Below are positions 1 through 7,504 of a stretch of DNA of 12,603 nt, piece by piece. Each line of letters starts with the position of its first letter. Positions within the stretch are counted from its first letter, which is position 1. The notes below the pieces were generated by a model. It worked only from the letters and a program-made list of their open reading frames with translations. It was not told the origin of the DNA and searched no databases. The stretch spans positions 1 through 12,603 of the forward strand of contig JAJAYY010000170.1 of NCBI GenBank assembly GCA_026785965.1, read 5' to 3'. This DNA is from Sphingomonas bacterium. Lineage in GTDB: Bacteria > Pseudomonadota > Alphaproteobacteria > Sphingomonadales > Sphingomonadaceae. A program made the translations under genes and the position numbers.

Positions 1-400
1 CGGCATCGCGGGTGTGGACGACCAGCGGCAGTCCGGTCTGGCGCGCCGCCTCGATGTGCGCAGCGAAGCGCTCACGCTGCGCAGCGCGGTCGGACTTGTC
101 GTAATAATAATCGAGCCCGCATTCGCCGATCGCGATCACCCGGGGGTGCTGCGCAGCTTCGCCCAGCACCGCGGCGCCAAGGTCGGGATGGGCATCGGCT
201 TCGTGCGGGTGAACCCCGACGCTGGCCCACACATCGGGCTCGCGCTCTGCCACCGCGATCACCGCGTCCCATTCCGACTGGCGGGTCGAGATGTTGAGGA
301 ATCCCGCCACGCCGCGTGCGCGCGCGGCAGCAAGGACTTCGCTTTGGCGCTCGGCGAGGCCGTCATAGACCAAGTGGCAATGGCTATCGATCAGCGTCAC
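1..400 (-). CDS. TatD family metal-dependent hydrolase (DNase-like), 3' end cut by window edge
   Basis: This is the N-terminal 133 residues of a TatD-family hydrolase; the rest lies beyond position 1. Reading from a GTG at 398-400, the protein opens with the family metal-binding motif DSHCHL (His7 and His9). It continues with VGVHPHEA at about residues 61-68, the GECGLDYYYD motif holding the metal ligand Glu93, and VVHTRDA with His129. The family has TIM-barrel metallohydrolases with deoxyribonuclease activity and a cytoplasmic role. The GTG start overlaps the metG stop as GTGA, so the two are translationally coupled. A TatD gene directly after metG is common in alphaproteobacteria. The family call is secure; substrate and exact paralogue are not determined by the sequence. 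Confidence 0.93.
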   Translation of the reverse strand, partial: MTLIDSHCHLVYDGLAERQSEVLAAARARGVAGFLNISTRQSEWDAVIAVAEREPDVWASVGVHPHEADAHPDLGAAVLGEAAQHPRVIAIGECGLDYYYDKSDRAAQRERFAAHIEAARQTGLPLVVHTRDA

Positions 401-1896
401 GCGCTCTGCTCCGCCAGCTCGAGCCGCGGGAAGGCCGGGGTCGGCGGCGCGATTGGCGCGCCATCCTGGCCGCTATCGATCACGGCGATCAGGCGAGCGG
501 CGGCGCCTGGCACGACCGGCGCAATCGCCAAGGCAAGCGTGCGCACTGCGGCGACGATCGTCCCGAGCACCGCCGCCATCCGCGCCGAGTCGGTCTTTTT
601 CAATCCCCACGGGGCCATCGTGTCGACATAGGCATTGCAGGCAAACACCGCCCCCATCCACGCTTCGATTCCGGCGGCGAAGGCGAAGCGATCGAACTCG
701 GTGGCGAGCCCGACGCAGCCATCCTCCACGGCGGCGAACAAGGCGAGGTCCTCAAGCGCATCGCCCGCTGCGGGGATCACCCCGGCGAGATTCTTGTGGA
801 CCATCGACAGGCTACGCTGGGCGAGGTTGCCGAAGCTGTTGGCGAGCTCGGCGTTGACCCGGGTGACCAGCGCTTCCTCGCTGACGCTGCCGTCCTGGCC
901 GAAGCTGACTTCGCGCATCAGGAAATAGCGCAGGCCATCGACGCCATAGGTTTGAGCCATCGCCAGCGGGTCGACCACATTGCCGACGCTTTTCGACATC
1001 TTTTCGCCCCGCGCGAGCAAATGGCCGTGGCCGTAGACCAGCTTGGGGAGCGCGAGGTCGGCCGACATCAGAAACGCCGGCCAATAGACCGCGTGGAAGC
1101 GCACCACGTCCTTGCCGATCAAATGGCAATCGGCGGGCCAGTAACGGTCGAACAGCTCGCCGCCGCCGGGATAGCCGACCCCGGTGAGGTAATTGGTCAG
1201 CGCGTCGAGCCACACGTACATCACATGATTGGGTCTGCCGGGGACCGGGATTCACCAATCAAAGCTGGTGCGCGAGATGCTGAGGTCCTTCAGGCCACCC
1301 TCGACGAAGCGCAGCACTTCGTTGCGGCGGCTGACGGGCTGGATGAAGTCGGGATTGGCCGCGATATGGTCGAGCAACGGCTGTTGATAGTTGGACAGGC
1401 GAAAGAACCAGCTTTCCTCGGCGGTCCATTCGACCGGCGTTCCCTGTGGGGAGAGCTTCGCGCCGCCTTCGCCGTCGGTCACTTCGTCGGCGTCGTAAAA
1501 GGCTTCGTCGCGGACCGAATACCACCCTTCGTAGCGGTCGAGGTAAAGGTCGTCCTTGTCTGCCATCGCTTTCCAGATCGCTTGCGAGGCGCTGGTATGA
1601 TCGGCGTCGGTGGTGCGGATGAAACGGTCATAGCTTATATCAAGTGTATCGCACATGAGCTTGAACTTATAAGACATTTTCGCGGCGAGATCGGCCGGTG
1701 ACAGGTTTGCAGTGCGCGCTGCCTGGGCCATTTTCAAGCCATGCTCATCGGTCCCGGTCTGGAACCGGACGTCGCGGCCCTGGGCACGGCGGAAGCGGGC
1801 CATGACGTCGGCGGCGATCGCTTCATAGGCGTGGCCAATATGCGGGTCGCCATTGGGGTAGGAAATCGCGGTGGTGATATAATAGGGTTCGGCCAT
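397..1896 (-). pseudogene. metG: Methionyl-tRNA synthetase, interrupted by one in-frame TGA
   Basis: Methionyl-tRNA synthetase charges tRNA-Met and is normally essential. The frame runs 500 codons from the ATG at 1894-1896. The class I HIGH motif is at residues 19-22, after an [20 protein letters not shown] opening, and KMSKS is at 299-303. The C-terminal anticodon-binding region carries an APWGLKK segment. No zinc-knuckle cysteines are seen in the connective peptide, and the protein ends without the C-terminal dimerisation domain found in longer MetRS. Codon 215 is TGA (1252-1254), exactly where the family has Gly in an FDWG-(I/V)-PVP segment. Translation resumes in the same frame with IPVPG...HVMYVWLDALTNY. 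The likely start of any separate downstream product (GTG at 1222-1224) lies mid-domain. A sequencing error or a real nonsense mutation is more likely than a split enzyme. A weak AGGG lies 7 nt before the ATG. The gene is 23 nt after holB and overlaps tatD. Confidence 0.9.
1252..1254 (-). other. In-frame TGA codon inside metG
   Basis: The codon reads TGA on the minus strand and replaces an expected glycine codon (GGA to TGA is one base change). It separates two fragments of 214 and 276 or so codons that lie in the same frame. TGA is clearly used as a normal stop by tmk, mltB-like, hlyD-like, the ABC gene and the RTX gene in this window, so recoding is unlikely. Confidence 0.9.
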
Positions 1897-1919
1897 GCCA
1901 GCGCCCTAGCCGCCCTACC

Positions 1920-2876
1920 CTAGCGCTTCAAGGAAGCGATCGACGCGAGGATGCCGCCGAGCTCGAACATCGTTGCCGCCGGATCAAGCGACACCCGCGG
2001 GGCGAGCGCGACGGCTTCCCGCGCCAAAGCGTAGGCATCGAGCGCTCGCGATCGGCGCGGTTCTTCGGCGGTGCGCGCGTCGCGTGCGATCATCGCCGGG
2101 ATCAGCGGCAGGAACGCCGCGTAGCGCTCTGCATTGGCTTTGCCCGACACGCCGGCGGCAAGCTTCGAGCGCAGCGCATTGTCGCCATCGCCATCGGCGA
2201 GGATCGCCCGCACCGCGGCCTCGAGCGGCGCCAGATCGAGCGACGCGGCCTCGAGCGCGCGGCCCGGCGAGCAGTTCGCCAAGCGCACCAGCTCGGCAAT
2301 ATTCTTACCCGGAATCAAACGGTTGAGCAGTGACGTCATGGCGTCATCGGTGAGCGGATCGAAGTCCAGGCGGCGGCAGCGCGAGCGGATCGTCGGGAGC
2401 AAGCGCCCGGGGGCGTGGGTGACGAGGAAGAAGATGGTGTTGGCGGGCGGCTCCTCAAGCATCTTGAGCAAGGCATTGGCACCGCTTGGTTCAAGATCGT
2501 CGGCGCAATCGATCACGATCGCGCGCCACGGCGACAGTGACGGCGTCACGCCAAGCAATTCGCCGAGGCCGCGCACTTGTTCGACATTGATGTTGCGTGC
2601 GAGTCCTCCGGTGGGTTTTTCAAGCCGCTCAAGCAGTCGAAAATCGGGGTGGCTGCCGGCGGCGAGCAGATGTGCGATCGGGTGATCGTCGGGGATATCG
2701 AGGCCCGCCGGCGTAACCGGACCGGCGGCGTCAGCGAGCACGCGCCTGGCGGCGGCATGGGCAAAGGTCGCCTTGCCCACCCCGCGCGGCCCGGCGAGCA
2801 GCCAGGCGTGGTGAAGGCGGCGGGTCGCCCACGCCGCAGCGAATTGCCCGGCCGCGCGATCGTGGCCGCCAATCAT
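1920..2876 (-). CDS. holB: DNA polymerase III subunit delta-prime
   Basis: This is the delta-prime subunit of the clamp-loader complex, an AAA+ protein that works with delta and the gamma/tau subunits to load the beta sliding clamp at replication forks. The 318-residue protein opens with a clamp-loader N-terminus containing a P-loop-like GPRGVGKAT at residues 29-37. It then has the NALLKMLEEPP segment at 134-144 and the clamp-loader SRC motif at 165-167 (IRSRCRRL). The four-cysteine zinc module of the E. coli protein is not present. Its ATG at 2874-2876 overlaps the tmk stop in an ATGA, and the gene ends in TAG 23 nt before metG. A tmk-holB pair is a widespread bacterial arrangement and supports the call. 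Confidence 0.95.
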   Translation of the reverse strand: MIGGHDRAAGQFAAAWATRRLHHAWLLAGPRGVGKATFAHAAARRVLADAAGPVTPAGLDIPDDHPIAHLLAAGSHPDFRLLERLEKPTGGLARNINVEQVRGLGELLGVTPSLSPWRAIVIDCADDLEPSGANALLKMLEEPPANTIFFLVTHAPGRLLPTIRSRCRRLDFDPLTDDAMTSLLNRLIPGKNIAELVRLANCSPGRALEAASLDLAPLEAAVRAILADGDGDNALRSKLAAGVSGKANAERYAAFLPLIPAMIARDARTAEEPRRSRALDAYALAREAVALAPRVSLDPAATMFELGGILASIASLKR

Positions 2877-3502
2877 GGCAGCAGGTCGCCAAGCGCGTAG
2901 AGCAGCCGCGCGGTGACGGTCGCGGCCGAGCCACTGGCGTCGATCAGCTTGATCCGCTCGGGATCCTGCTTGGCCATGTTACGAAACCCGGCATCGACCG
3001 CAGCGTGATAAGATGGCGGGCGCGAACCGATGCGGTCGCCCGAGCTGCCGTCGCGATTGCGCGCGCGGGCCGCGCCCTCGGCTTCGTCGAGGTTGAGCAC
3101 GAGGGTGCGGTCAGGAAGGAAGTCGAGGCTGCCGAAGCGGTGGAGGTCGCGCACCGCCTCGATCCCGAGCCCGCCGGCTTCCCCCTGATAAGCGAGCGAC
3201 GAATCGAGAAAGCGGTCGCTCAGCACCCACAGGCCGCGGTCGAGCGCGGGGCGGATCGTCTGGTCGATATGGTCAGCGCGCGCGGCGGCGAACAACAAGG
3301 CCTCGGCGCGCGGGCTCCAGCGAGTGTCGTCGCCTTCGAGCAACAGCGCGCGGATCGCTTCGGCGCCCGGGCTTCCGCCAGGCTCGCGGGTGACGAGCAC
3401 CGCAAGCCCGCGCCCTTCAAGCGCGCCAGCGAGCGCGGCGAGCTGGGTCGATTTGCCGACCCCCTCCCCGCCTTCAAGGCTGATGAATTTTCCGCGCGCC
3501 AT
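2873..3502 (-). CDS. tmk: Thymidylate kinase (dTMP kinase)
   Basis: This enzyme phosphorylates dTMP to dTDP with ATP, in the cytoplasm, for DNA synthesis. The 209-residue length is typical. The P-loop EGGEGVGKST is at residues 10-19, the TREPGG motif at 38-43, and the DRFLDSSLAYQG substrate-binding motif at 96-107. An arginine-containing lid region lies near residues 146-165 (SSGDRIGSRPPSYH). The start ATG at 3500-3502 is 9 nt downstream of the carboxypeptidase stop, and the stop overlaps the holB start as ATGA. This fits co-transcription and translational coupling with holB. Confidence 0.96.
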   Translation of the reverse strand: MARGKFISLEGGEGVGKSTQLAALAGALEGRGLAVLVTREPGGSPGAEAIRALLLEGDDTRWSPRAEALLFAAARADHIDQTIRPALDRGLWVLSDRFLDSSLAYQGEAGGLGIEAVRDLHRFGSLDFLPDRTLVLNLDEAEGAARARNRDGSSGDRIGSRPPSYHAAVDAGFRNMAKQDPERIKLIDASGSAATVTARLLYALGDLLP

Positions 3503-3511
3503 TCGCCGCGC

Positions 3512-4687
3512 TTACCCCATCCCGAGCATATTCTTGAGCCCGGTCCACATCCGGCCAAAAAATCCAGCTTCGTCGACTGCTTCGGCAGCAACCAGCGGCA
3601 TGACCTGCTCGCCCGTGTCGCGCGACATCACGATCAGATCGGCGATGTGCTGGCCCTTGACGATCGGGGCCTTGACCGGGCCGGCGTAGCGGATTTTCAT
3701 GGTCGTCGCGCCGCCGAGCCCGGCGGGGATGGTCACCGCGAGGTCGCGCGGGGCGAGCAAGGCGACTTCGCTGTCGCTGCCCATCTGGACCTGCGCCTTG
3801 CCGACTTGAGCACCGGCCTTGAACAGGGGTTTGGTGGCCCACGCATTGAAGCCCCATTCCATCAGCCGGGTCGACTCGACGATGCGATTATTGAAGCTGT
3901 CGAGCCCGGCGACGACCATCACCAGGCGGCGGCCATTCTGTTCCGCCGAACCGGTGAAGCCATAGCCCGCCTCATCGGGGTGGCCGGTCTTGAGCCCATC
4001 GGCGCCGGAGACCTTGCCGAGGATCGGGTTGCGGTTGGCCTGGGTGATGTCGGCGCCCGAGCCGAGCGTCTTGCCCCAGGTGAAGCTCGGCTGGCCGTAG
4101 AATTGCTTGTACAGCTTCGGATGACGCTCGATCGAGGCTTTCGCCAGCGTCGCAAGATCGCGCGCGGTGGCGAAGGTGCGCCCTTCGTCGGGCCAGCCGT
4201 TCGAATTGCCGAACTGGCTGTTGGTCAGGCCAAGCTGCTTGGCGAGCGCGTTCATCTGCCCGGCGAAGGCCTGCTCGGTTCCGGCGATGCATTCGGCCAG
4301 CACCACCGACGCGTCATTGCCCGACAGCGTGACGATGCCGTGGAGCAAATTCTCGACGCTGACCTGTTCGTTGACCGACAAAAACATCGTCGATCCGGCC
4401 TGCGGGCCGTGCCACTTGGTCCAGGTTTCGGGACGCACAGTGCACATTTTAGAGAGTGGCAACTGCCCCTTGTCGATCAGCTCGAACGCGACCTCAGTGG
4501 TCATCATCTTGGCCATCGACGCAGGCGGCATGCGGCGGTCAGCGTCCTTGGCAAGCAGCACCGCGCCCGACGACAGATCGATCAGAAAAGCGACCGGGGC
4601 CGGGGTGTCGAACGGCGGCGACTTGGCCGCTGCGGTGGCGGCGAGGGTCACGGCGGCGGCGGAAGCGAGAAACAAGGCGCGGGTCAT
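3512..4687 (-). CDS. D-alanyl-D-alanine carboxypeptidase (PBP5/6 family, S11)
   Basis: A periplasmic penicillin-binding protein that removes the terminal D-Ala from peptidoglycan pentapeptides. I chose the ATG at 4685-4687 (391 residues) because it gives a clear signal peptide, MTRALFLASAAAVTLAATAAA, ending in an AAA-K cleavage site. The longer frame starting at 4783 would add 32 arginine-rich residues before it. A GGAG lies 13 nt upstream, which is slightly far. The three active-site motifs are present: SMAK (Ser57 to Lys60), SGN (122-124) and KTG (233-235). The C-terminal part, with VTIPAGLGGATTMKIRY-type sequence, matches the PBP5 C-terminal domain, and the end has a short MWTGLKNML amphipathic stretch that could sit at the membrane. 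It follows a lytic transglycosylase, so two wall-remodelling genes precede the nucleotide and replication genes. The exact orthologue (dacA, C or D) is not decided. Confidence 0.94.
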   Translation of the reverse strand: MTRALFLASAAAVTLAATAAAKSPPFDTPAPVAFLIDLSSGAVLLAKDADRRMPPASMAKMMTTEVAFELIDKGQLPLSKMCTVRPETWTKWHGPQAGSTMFLSVNEQVSVENLLHGIVTLSGNDASVVLAECIAGTEQAFAGQMNALAKQLGLTNSQFGNSNGWPDEGRTFATARDLATLAKASIERHPKLYKQFYGQPSFTWGKTLGSGADITQANRNPILGKVSGADGLKTGHPDEAGYGFTGSAEQNGRRLVMVVAGLDSFNNRIVESTRLMEWGFNAWATKPLFKAGAQVGKAQVQMGSDSEVALLAPRDLAVTIPAGLGGATTMKIRYAGPVKAPIVKGQHIADLIVMSRDTGEQVMPLVAAEAVDEAGFFGRMWTGLKNMLGMG

Positions 4688-4792
4688 GGGCGTGGGATAT
4701 CTCCGGGTCAGCGAGGGTCGCGACGCTTCTATCGCCGACGCTCGCCGCTTGCGAGCATATAAGCGGGCGTCGGCGGCGGGCACGGCTCTCCC
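4688..4792 (-). other. Spacer between transglycosylase and carboxypeptidase, with small hairpin
   Basis: This 105-nt spacer holds a perfect 6-bp inverted repeat (GCTCGC, 5-nt loop, GCGAGC) at 4740-4756. No T-run follows it in the minus-strand direction, so it is not an intrinsic terminator. A TATATG sequence next to it could be a -10 element but has no convincing -35. Read-through from the upstream gene is the simpler view. Confidence 0.3.
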
Positions 4793-5872
4793 TCAGCGCC
4801 GCACGATCGCGTCCGCCAGCAAGCCTACCGACAGCGCGTAGAAGTTCGAGCAATTGTAATCGAGGATCGCGCGGTAGTTGGTGCTGAGCAGGTAAGCCGT
4901 GTTCGACGGGCCATCGGGCTCGATCAGGCTCAATTGCTCGTCCTCGCCGATGCCGCTGGTGCGGGCGTTGGGAGCGACTCCGAGGGCGCGCCATTCGCGC
5001 AACGATCGCCATTGGCTGTGGCGTTTGTAGACCGGAGGACAGCGCGGGGCGACAACGCGCGAGGCGAGCGCGGCGCGATTAAGCGTTGCGGGAACGCGCA
5101 CCGGGATTCCCCAATGGACGTTGGGCTGCCACCCGGCTTCGCGAAGATAGGCCGCGATCGAGGCGAGGCCATCCATTTCGCTGCCCCAGATATTGGCGAA
5201 GCCGTCGCCGTCGCCGTCGGTGGCGAGACGCAGGACGGCCGAGGGCATGAATTGCGGGTAGCCGGTGGCACCGGCCCAGCTGCCTTTCAGGCGATAGCGC
5301 GGCGTGCCGCGGTCGATCAGCTTCAAGGCGGCGATGAATTCACCTTCGAACAGCGCGCGGCGGCGGCCTTCATAAGCGAGCGTGGCTAGCGCGGGGAGCA
5401 GGTCGAAATTGCCGGTGATGCTGCCGTAACTGGTCTCGTGACCGTAAATTGCCATCAGCACCGATGCCTCGACTCCGAAGCGGCGTTCAATCGAAGCAAG
5501 GCGCGCGGCGTTGGCGGCATAGCGCGCCTGGCCGCGCGCGATCAGCGAAGCCGAGACATGTTCGCGGCGGTAGGGCGCGAACGGCGGATAGGCGTTGGGA
5601 TTGTTGATCGCGCCGGGCTGCGCCCGGTCGAGACCGATCACGCGGCTGTTGAGCGAAAGGCCGGGAAAATTGGCAGCGAGGGTGGCCTCCCGGACACCTT
5701 CGCGGCGGGCGCGGTTGGCAAGTTGCACTTTGTAGCTGTCGAAGCCGGTCGTTGCCCGGACTACGGTCATGGCGACCGGGATGGGCAGCGGCGCCAGCGG
5801 ATCCTGCTGGACCGCGGCGGTCGCCGACGATCCGAGCATCACTATCGCTGTCCACTTGGCCCATTCAATCAA
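4793..5872 (-). CDS. Lytic murein transglycosylase, MltB type (SLT_2, GH103)
   Basis: Cleaves the glycan strand of peptidoglycan between MurNAc and GlcNAc, forming 1,6-anhydro-MurNAc. The start is a TTG at 5870-5872: it is preceded by GGGAG with 7 nt spacing, an in-frame TGA sits directly upstream, and it gives a hydrophobic N-terminus (WTAIVMLGSSATAAV) that reads as a signal peptide. No lipobox cysteine is seen, unlike E. coli MltB. The catalytic glutamate is Glu146 in an IYGHETSYG motif. Further on come GSWAGATGYPQFMPS, the DGDGDGFANIWGS loop that matches the calcium-binding EF-hand-like site known from this family, and a C-terminal NYRAILDYNCSNFYALSVG segment typical of the family. The length of 359 residues is usual. 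There is a 105-nt gap to the carboxypeptidase start. It is the first gene of the minus-strand run. Confidence 0.93.
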   Translation of the reverse strand: MIEWAKWTAIVMLGSSATAAVQQDPLAPLPIPVAMTVVRATTGFDSYKVQLANRARREGVREATLAANFPGLSLNSRVIGLDRAQPGAINNPNAYPPFAPYRREHVSASLIARGQARYAANAARLASIERRFGVEASVLMAIYGHETSYGSITGNFDLLPALATLAYEGRRRALFEGEFIAALKLIDRGTPRYRLKGSWAGATGYPQFMPSAVLRLATDGDGDGFANIWGSEMDGLASIAAYLREAGWQPNVHWGIPVRVPATLNRAALASRVVAPRCPPVYKRHSQWRSLREWRALGVAPNARTSGIGEDEQLSLIEPDGPSNTAYLLSTNYRAILDYNCSNFYALSVGLLADAIVRR

Positions 5873-6153
5873 TCATCGTCTCCCTTTATTCCAGGCTTAG
5901 CCGATCAACCGCGATCGCCCATGCTGGTTCATCGTGCGGCGTGCACGTCACGTCGCGATAGACCGAATAAGGTTAAGCTCAGATGGCTGATCCCGCGACC
6001 GAGAATCCCGGCGCGGCACAGGCCGAAGCCATTAAGTGTCCAAAGATTAATGCAAATTTACTAGACTCATTAAGCAAAAAATGATTGAGCGGCAGCGTCG
6101 CGAGTTGCGATGGGTGTTGGTCGTGTGCGAATTGCCCTCCTTCCCCCCGCCTT

Positions 6154-6164
6154 GCAACGGTTGC
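6154..6164. repeat. Short dyad GCAAC-G-GTTGC upstream of the RTX gene
   Basis: The two 5-bp arms are perfect reverse complements around one central base. It sits 119 nt before the RTX start codon. It could be a regulator half-site pair, but an 11-bp dyad is short enough to occur by chance. Confidence 0.3.
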
Positions 6165-6170
6165 TAGCTT

Positions 6171-6212
6171 GATCAGCCTGTTGGGCTCGATTCGTCGATC
6201 ACCCCGCTGATC
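6171..6212. repeat. Inverted repeat GATCAGC / GCTGATC in the RTX leader
   Basis: Arms at 6171-6177 and 6206-6212 are perfect 7-bp reverse complements with 28 nt between. The first arm overlaps a TGATCA palindrome at 6170-6175 and a further GATCA occurs at 6197-6201. Either a leader RNA stem or repeated binding half-sites would fit. Confidence 0.3.
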
Positions 6213-6282
6213 TATTCCCGACCAGTCGGCGCCACGGCGGCGCGCGTTCGGGGATCGCACGGATCGGGCCGGGGAAGATGAT

Positions 6283-7488
6283 ATGACGACTTATACGTTG
6301 GTCGCTTACGCAAACACCGCAATGGGTTGGTTGGGCGGAGATGTTTATGCCCCGACCGGAACCGCCGGCGCAAGCGCGACCACGATCAAAATCGTCGACG
6401 ACGACGCGATCCTCGACGACGAGCAGAATGCGTTCGGCGAGACCAAGGATTTTTCGCTGCAATTGCTCGACAACAGTTTCGGCAGCGCCAGCGCCGGGCA
6501 AGCCATTCAGGCAGTCTATAAATGGACCGTGACCAACATCACCACCGGCCAGGTCGGCATCGGTTATCTGCTGCGCATCTACGACAATGGTGCCCCGACC
6601 TCGGTGTCGCAGCAGAACGGGCAATATTATCAGGCCTTCACGATCGCTGTCATGCCGGGCGACCAACTGACCTATTCGAACCAGGGATTCGTCGGCCAGG
6701 TCGCTTATGCCGACCTCTACACCCCCAATCTGATCACCTTCGAATTCACGTCGGGCAATGACGGCAGCGCTACCGCGCCGCTCGACCTCAACGGTGTGTT
6801 CTCGGGACTCTACGACTTCGCCGGCGGGCAATATAATGCGCAAAGCGGCGATGATTACGTCATCCTGCCCAACCTCGCGTCGATCCAGAGCAGCTCGTCA
6901 TGGGATTTCAGCCGGTCGTTTTCGGCGGGCGATGGCAATGACGTCATCCAGGGCGGCGACGGCGGCGATAAGATCAATGGCGGCTCCGGCAACGACTGGC
7001 TGTTCGGGCTGACCGGCAACGACGATCTCGGCGGCTCGTCGGGCAACGACATCCTCGCCGGGGGCGACGGGTCCGACAAGTTGAGCGGTGGCGAAGGGCG
7101 CGACATCTTCATTTTCACGAGGACCGAACTCGGCACCAGTCGGACCGGCGAGCATGACGTGATCGGCGACTTCAAGCAGGGCGAGGACAAAATCGATGTC
7201 AGCGCGCTTTATCCTGGGTCCTTCGGCGGGATCCGCGCAGGCTCGGCAAGCCAGGTCGCGACGCTCAGCGGATATAAGGTCATCTTCTTTACCGAAGGCG
7301 GCAAGACCTGGGTGGTGGGCGATACTAATGGTATTCCAGGCGCCGATTTCGCGATCGAAATGACCGGGTCGTACAAGCTCAAGGGGACCGATTTCCTCCA
7401 GGCATTCGTGACCAGCCCGAGCGAATGGGCGACAGTCACCGGCGGGCTTGATTACGCCCGCTTCCATCAGGATCATTTCTTCGGCTGA
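6283..7488 (+). CDS. RTX calcium-binding protein with unrecognised N-terminal domain, putative type I secretion substrate
   Basis: The 401-residue protein starts at an ATG with GGGGAAG at 6271-6277. It has no N-terminal signal peptide. Residues 1 to about 200 are an acidic region with no cysteines that I do not recognise with certainty; it includes a DDDAILDDE segment at 39-47 and is rich in Gly, Tyr and Asn. It faintly recalls the N-terminal regions of other alphaproteobacterial RTX proteins. Residues 216-278 hold about seven glycine and aspartate-rich nonapeptides (GDGNDVIQG, GGSGNDWLF, SSGNDILAG, GGEGRDIFIF) that would bind calcium in a parallel beta-roll. Residues 289-312 (HDVIGDFKQGEDKIDVS) and the GADFAIEM...KGTDFLQ segment match the serralysin-type C-terminal secretion module, also seen in the protease at 10738-12306. 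About 28 residues follow that point, ending in HHFFG-like DHFFG. It is convergent with the HlyD gene, 16 nt apart. Function of the N-terminal half is unknown. Confidence 0.88.
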   Translation: MTTYTLVAYANTAMGWLGGDVYAPTGTAGASATTIKIVDDDAILDDEQNAFGETKDFSLQLLDNSFGSASAGQAIQAVYKWTVTNITTGQVGIGYLLRIYDNGAPTSVSQQNGQYYQAFTIAVMPGDQLTYSNQGFVGQVAYADLYTPNLITFEFTSGNDGSATAPLDLNGVFSGLYDFAGGQYNAQSGDDYVILPNLASIQSSSSWDFSRSFSAGDGNDVIQGGDGGDKINGGSGNDWLFGLTGNDDLGGSSGNDILAGGDGSDKLSGGEGRDIFIFTRTELGTSRTGEHDVIGDFKQGEDKIDVSALYPGSFGGIRAGSASQVATLSGYKVIFFTEGGKTWVVGDTNGIPGADFAIEMTGSYKLKGTDFLQAFVTSPSEWATVTGGLDYARFHQDHFFG

Positions 7489-7504
7489 GCAGCTTCGCGG
7501 GTGA

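Larger units (their letters stand above)
5873..6282. other. Divergent intergenic region between transglycosylase and RTX genes
   Basis: This 410-nt region has no credible coding sequence. The short open frames in it lack family features and ribosome sites. It must hold the promoters of the minus-strand transglycosylase operon and the plus-strand RTX gene. An AT-rich core at about 6033-6085 stands out from the GC-rich surroundings and is the most likely promoter or regulator zone. A GCAAC-G-GTTGC dyad lies at 6154-6164. An inverted repeat with 7-bp arms (GATCAGC at 6171-6177, GCTGATC at 6206-6212) lies downstream. I could not assign a confident -35/-10 pair on either strand. Confidence 0.6.

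Noticed and set aside
1252..1254. TGA read as selenocysteine or as glycine by a recoded genetic code
   Set aside because: The expected residue is Gly, not Cys. TGA also serves as the normal stop for tmk, the transglycosylase, both exporter genes and the RTX gene.
316..1701. Plus-strand open frame of 461 codons opposite metG
   Set aside because: Antisense shadow of metG, with no ribosome site or family features.
397..1896. A natural two-subunit split MetRS
   Set aside because: The break is inside the catalytic domain at a single codon, with no ribosome site or new start suited to a second subunit.
4740..4756. Terminator between the transglycosylase and carboxypeptidase
   Set aside because: The 6-bp hairpin has no T-run on either strand.
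3005..4762. Long plus-strand open frame of 585 codons opposite tmk and the carboxypeptidase
   Set aside because: It is the antisense shadow of two well-supported genes; the composition is that of GC-rich antisense frames and no family motif is seen.
6928..7120. Tandem DNA repeat in the RTX gene
   Set aside because: The repetition is fully explained by the Gly/Asp nonapeptide repeats of the protein.
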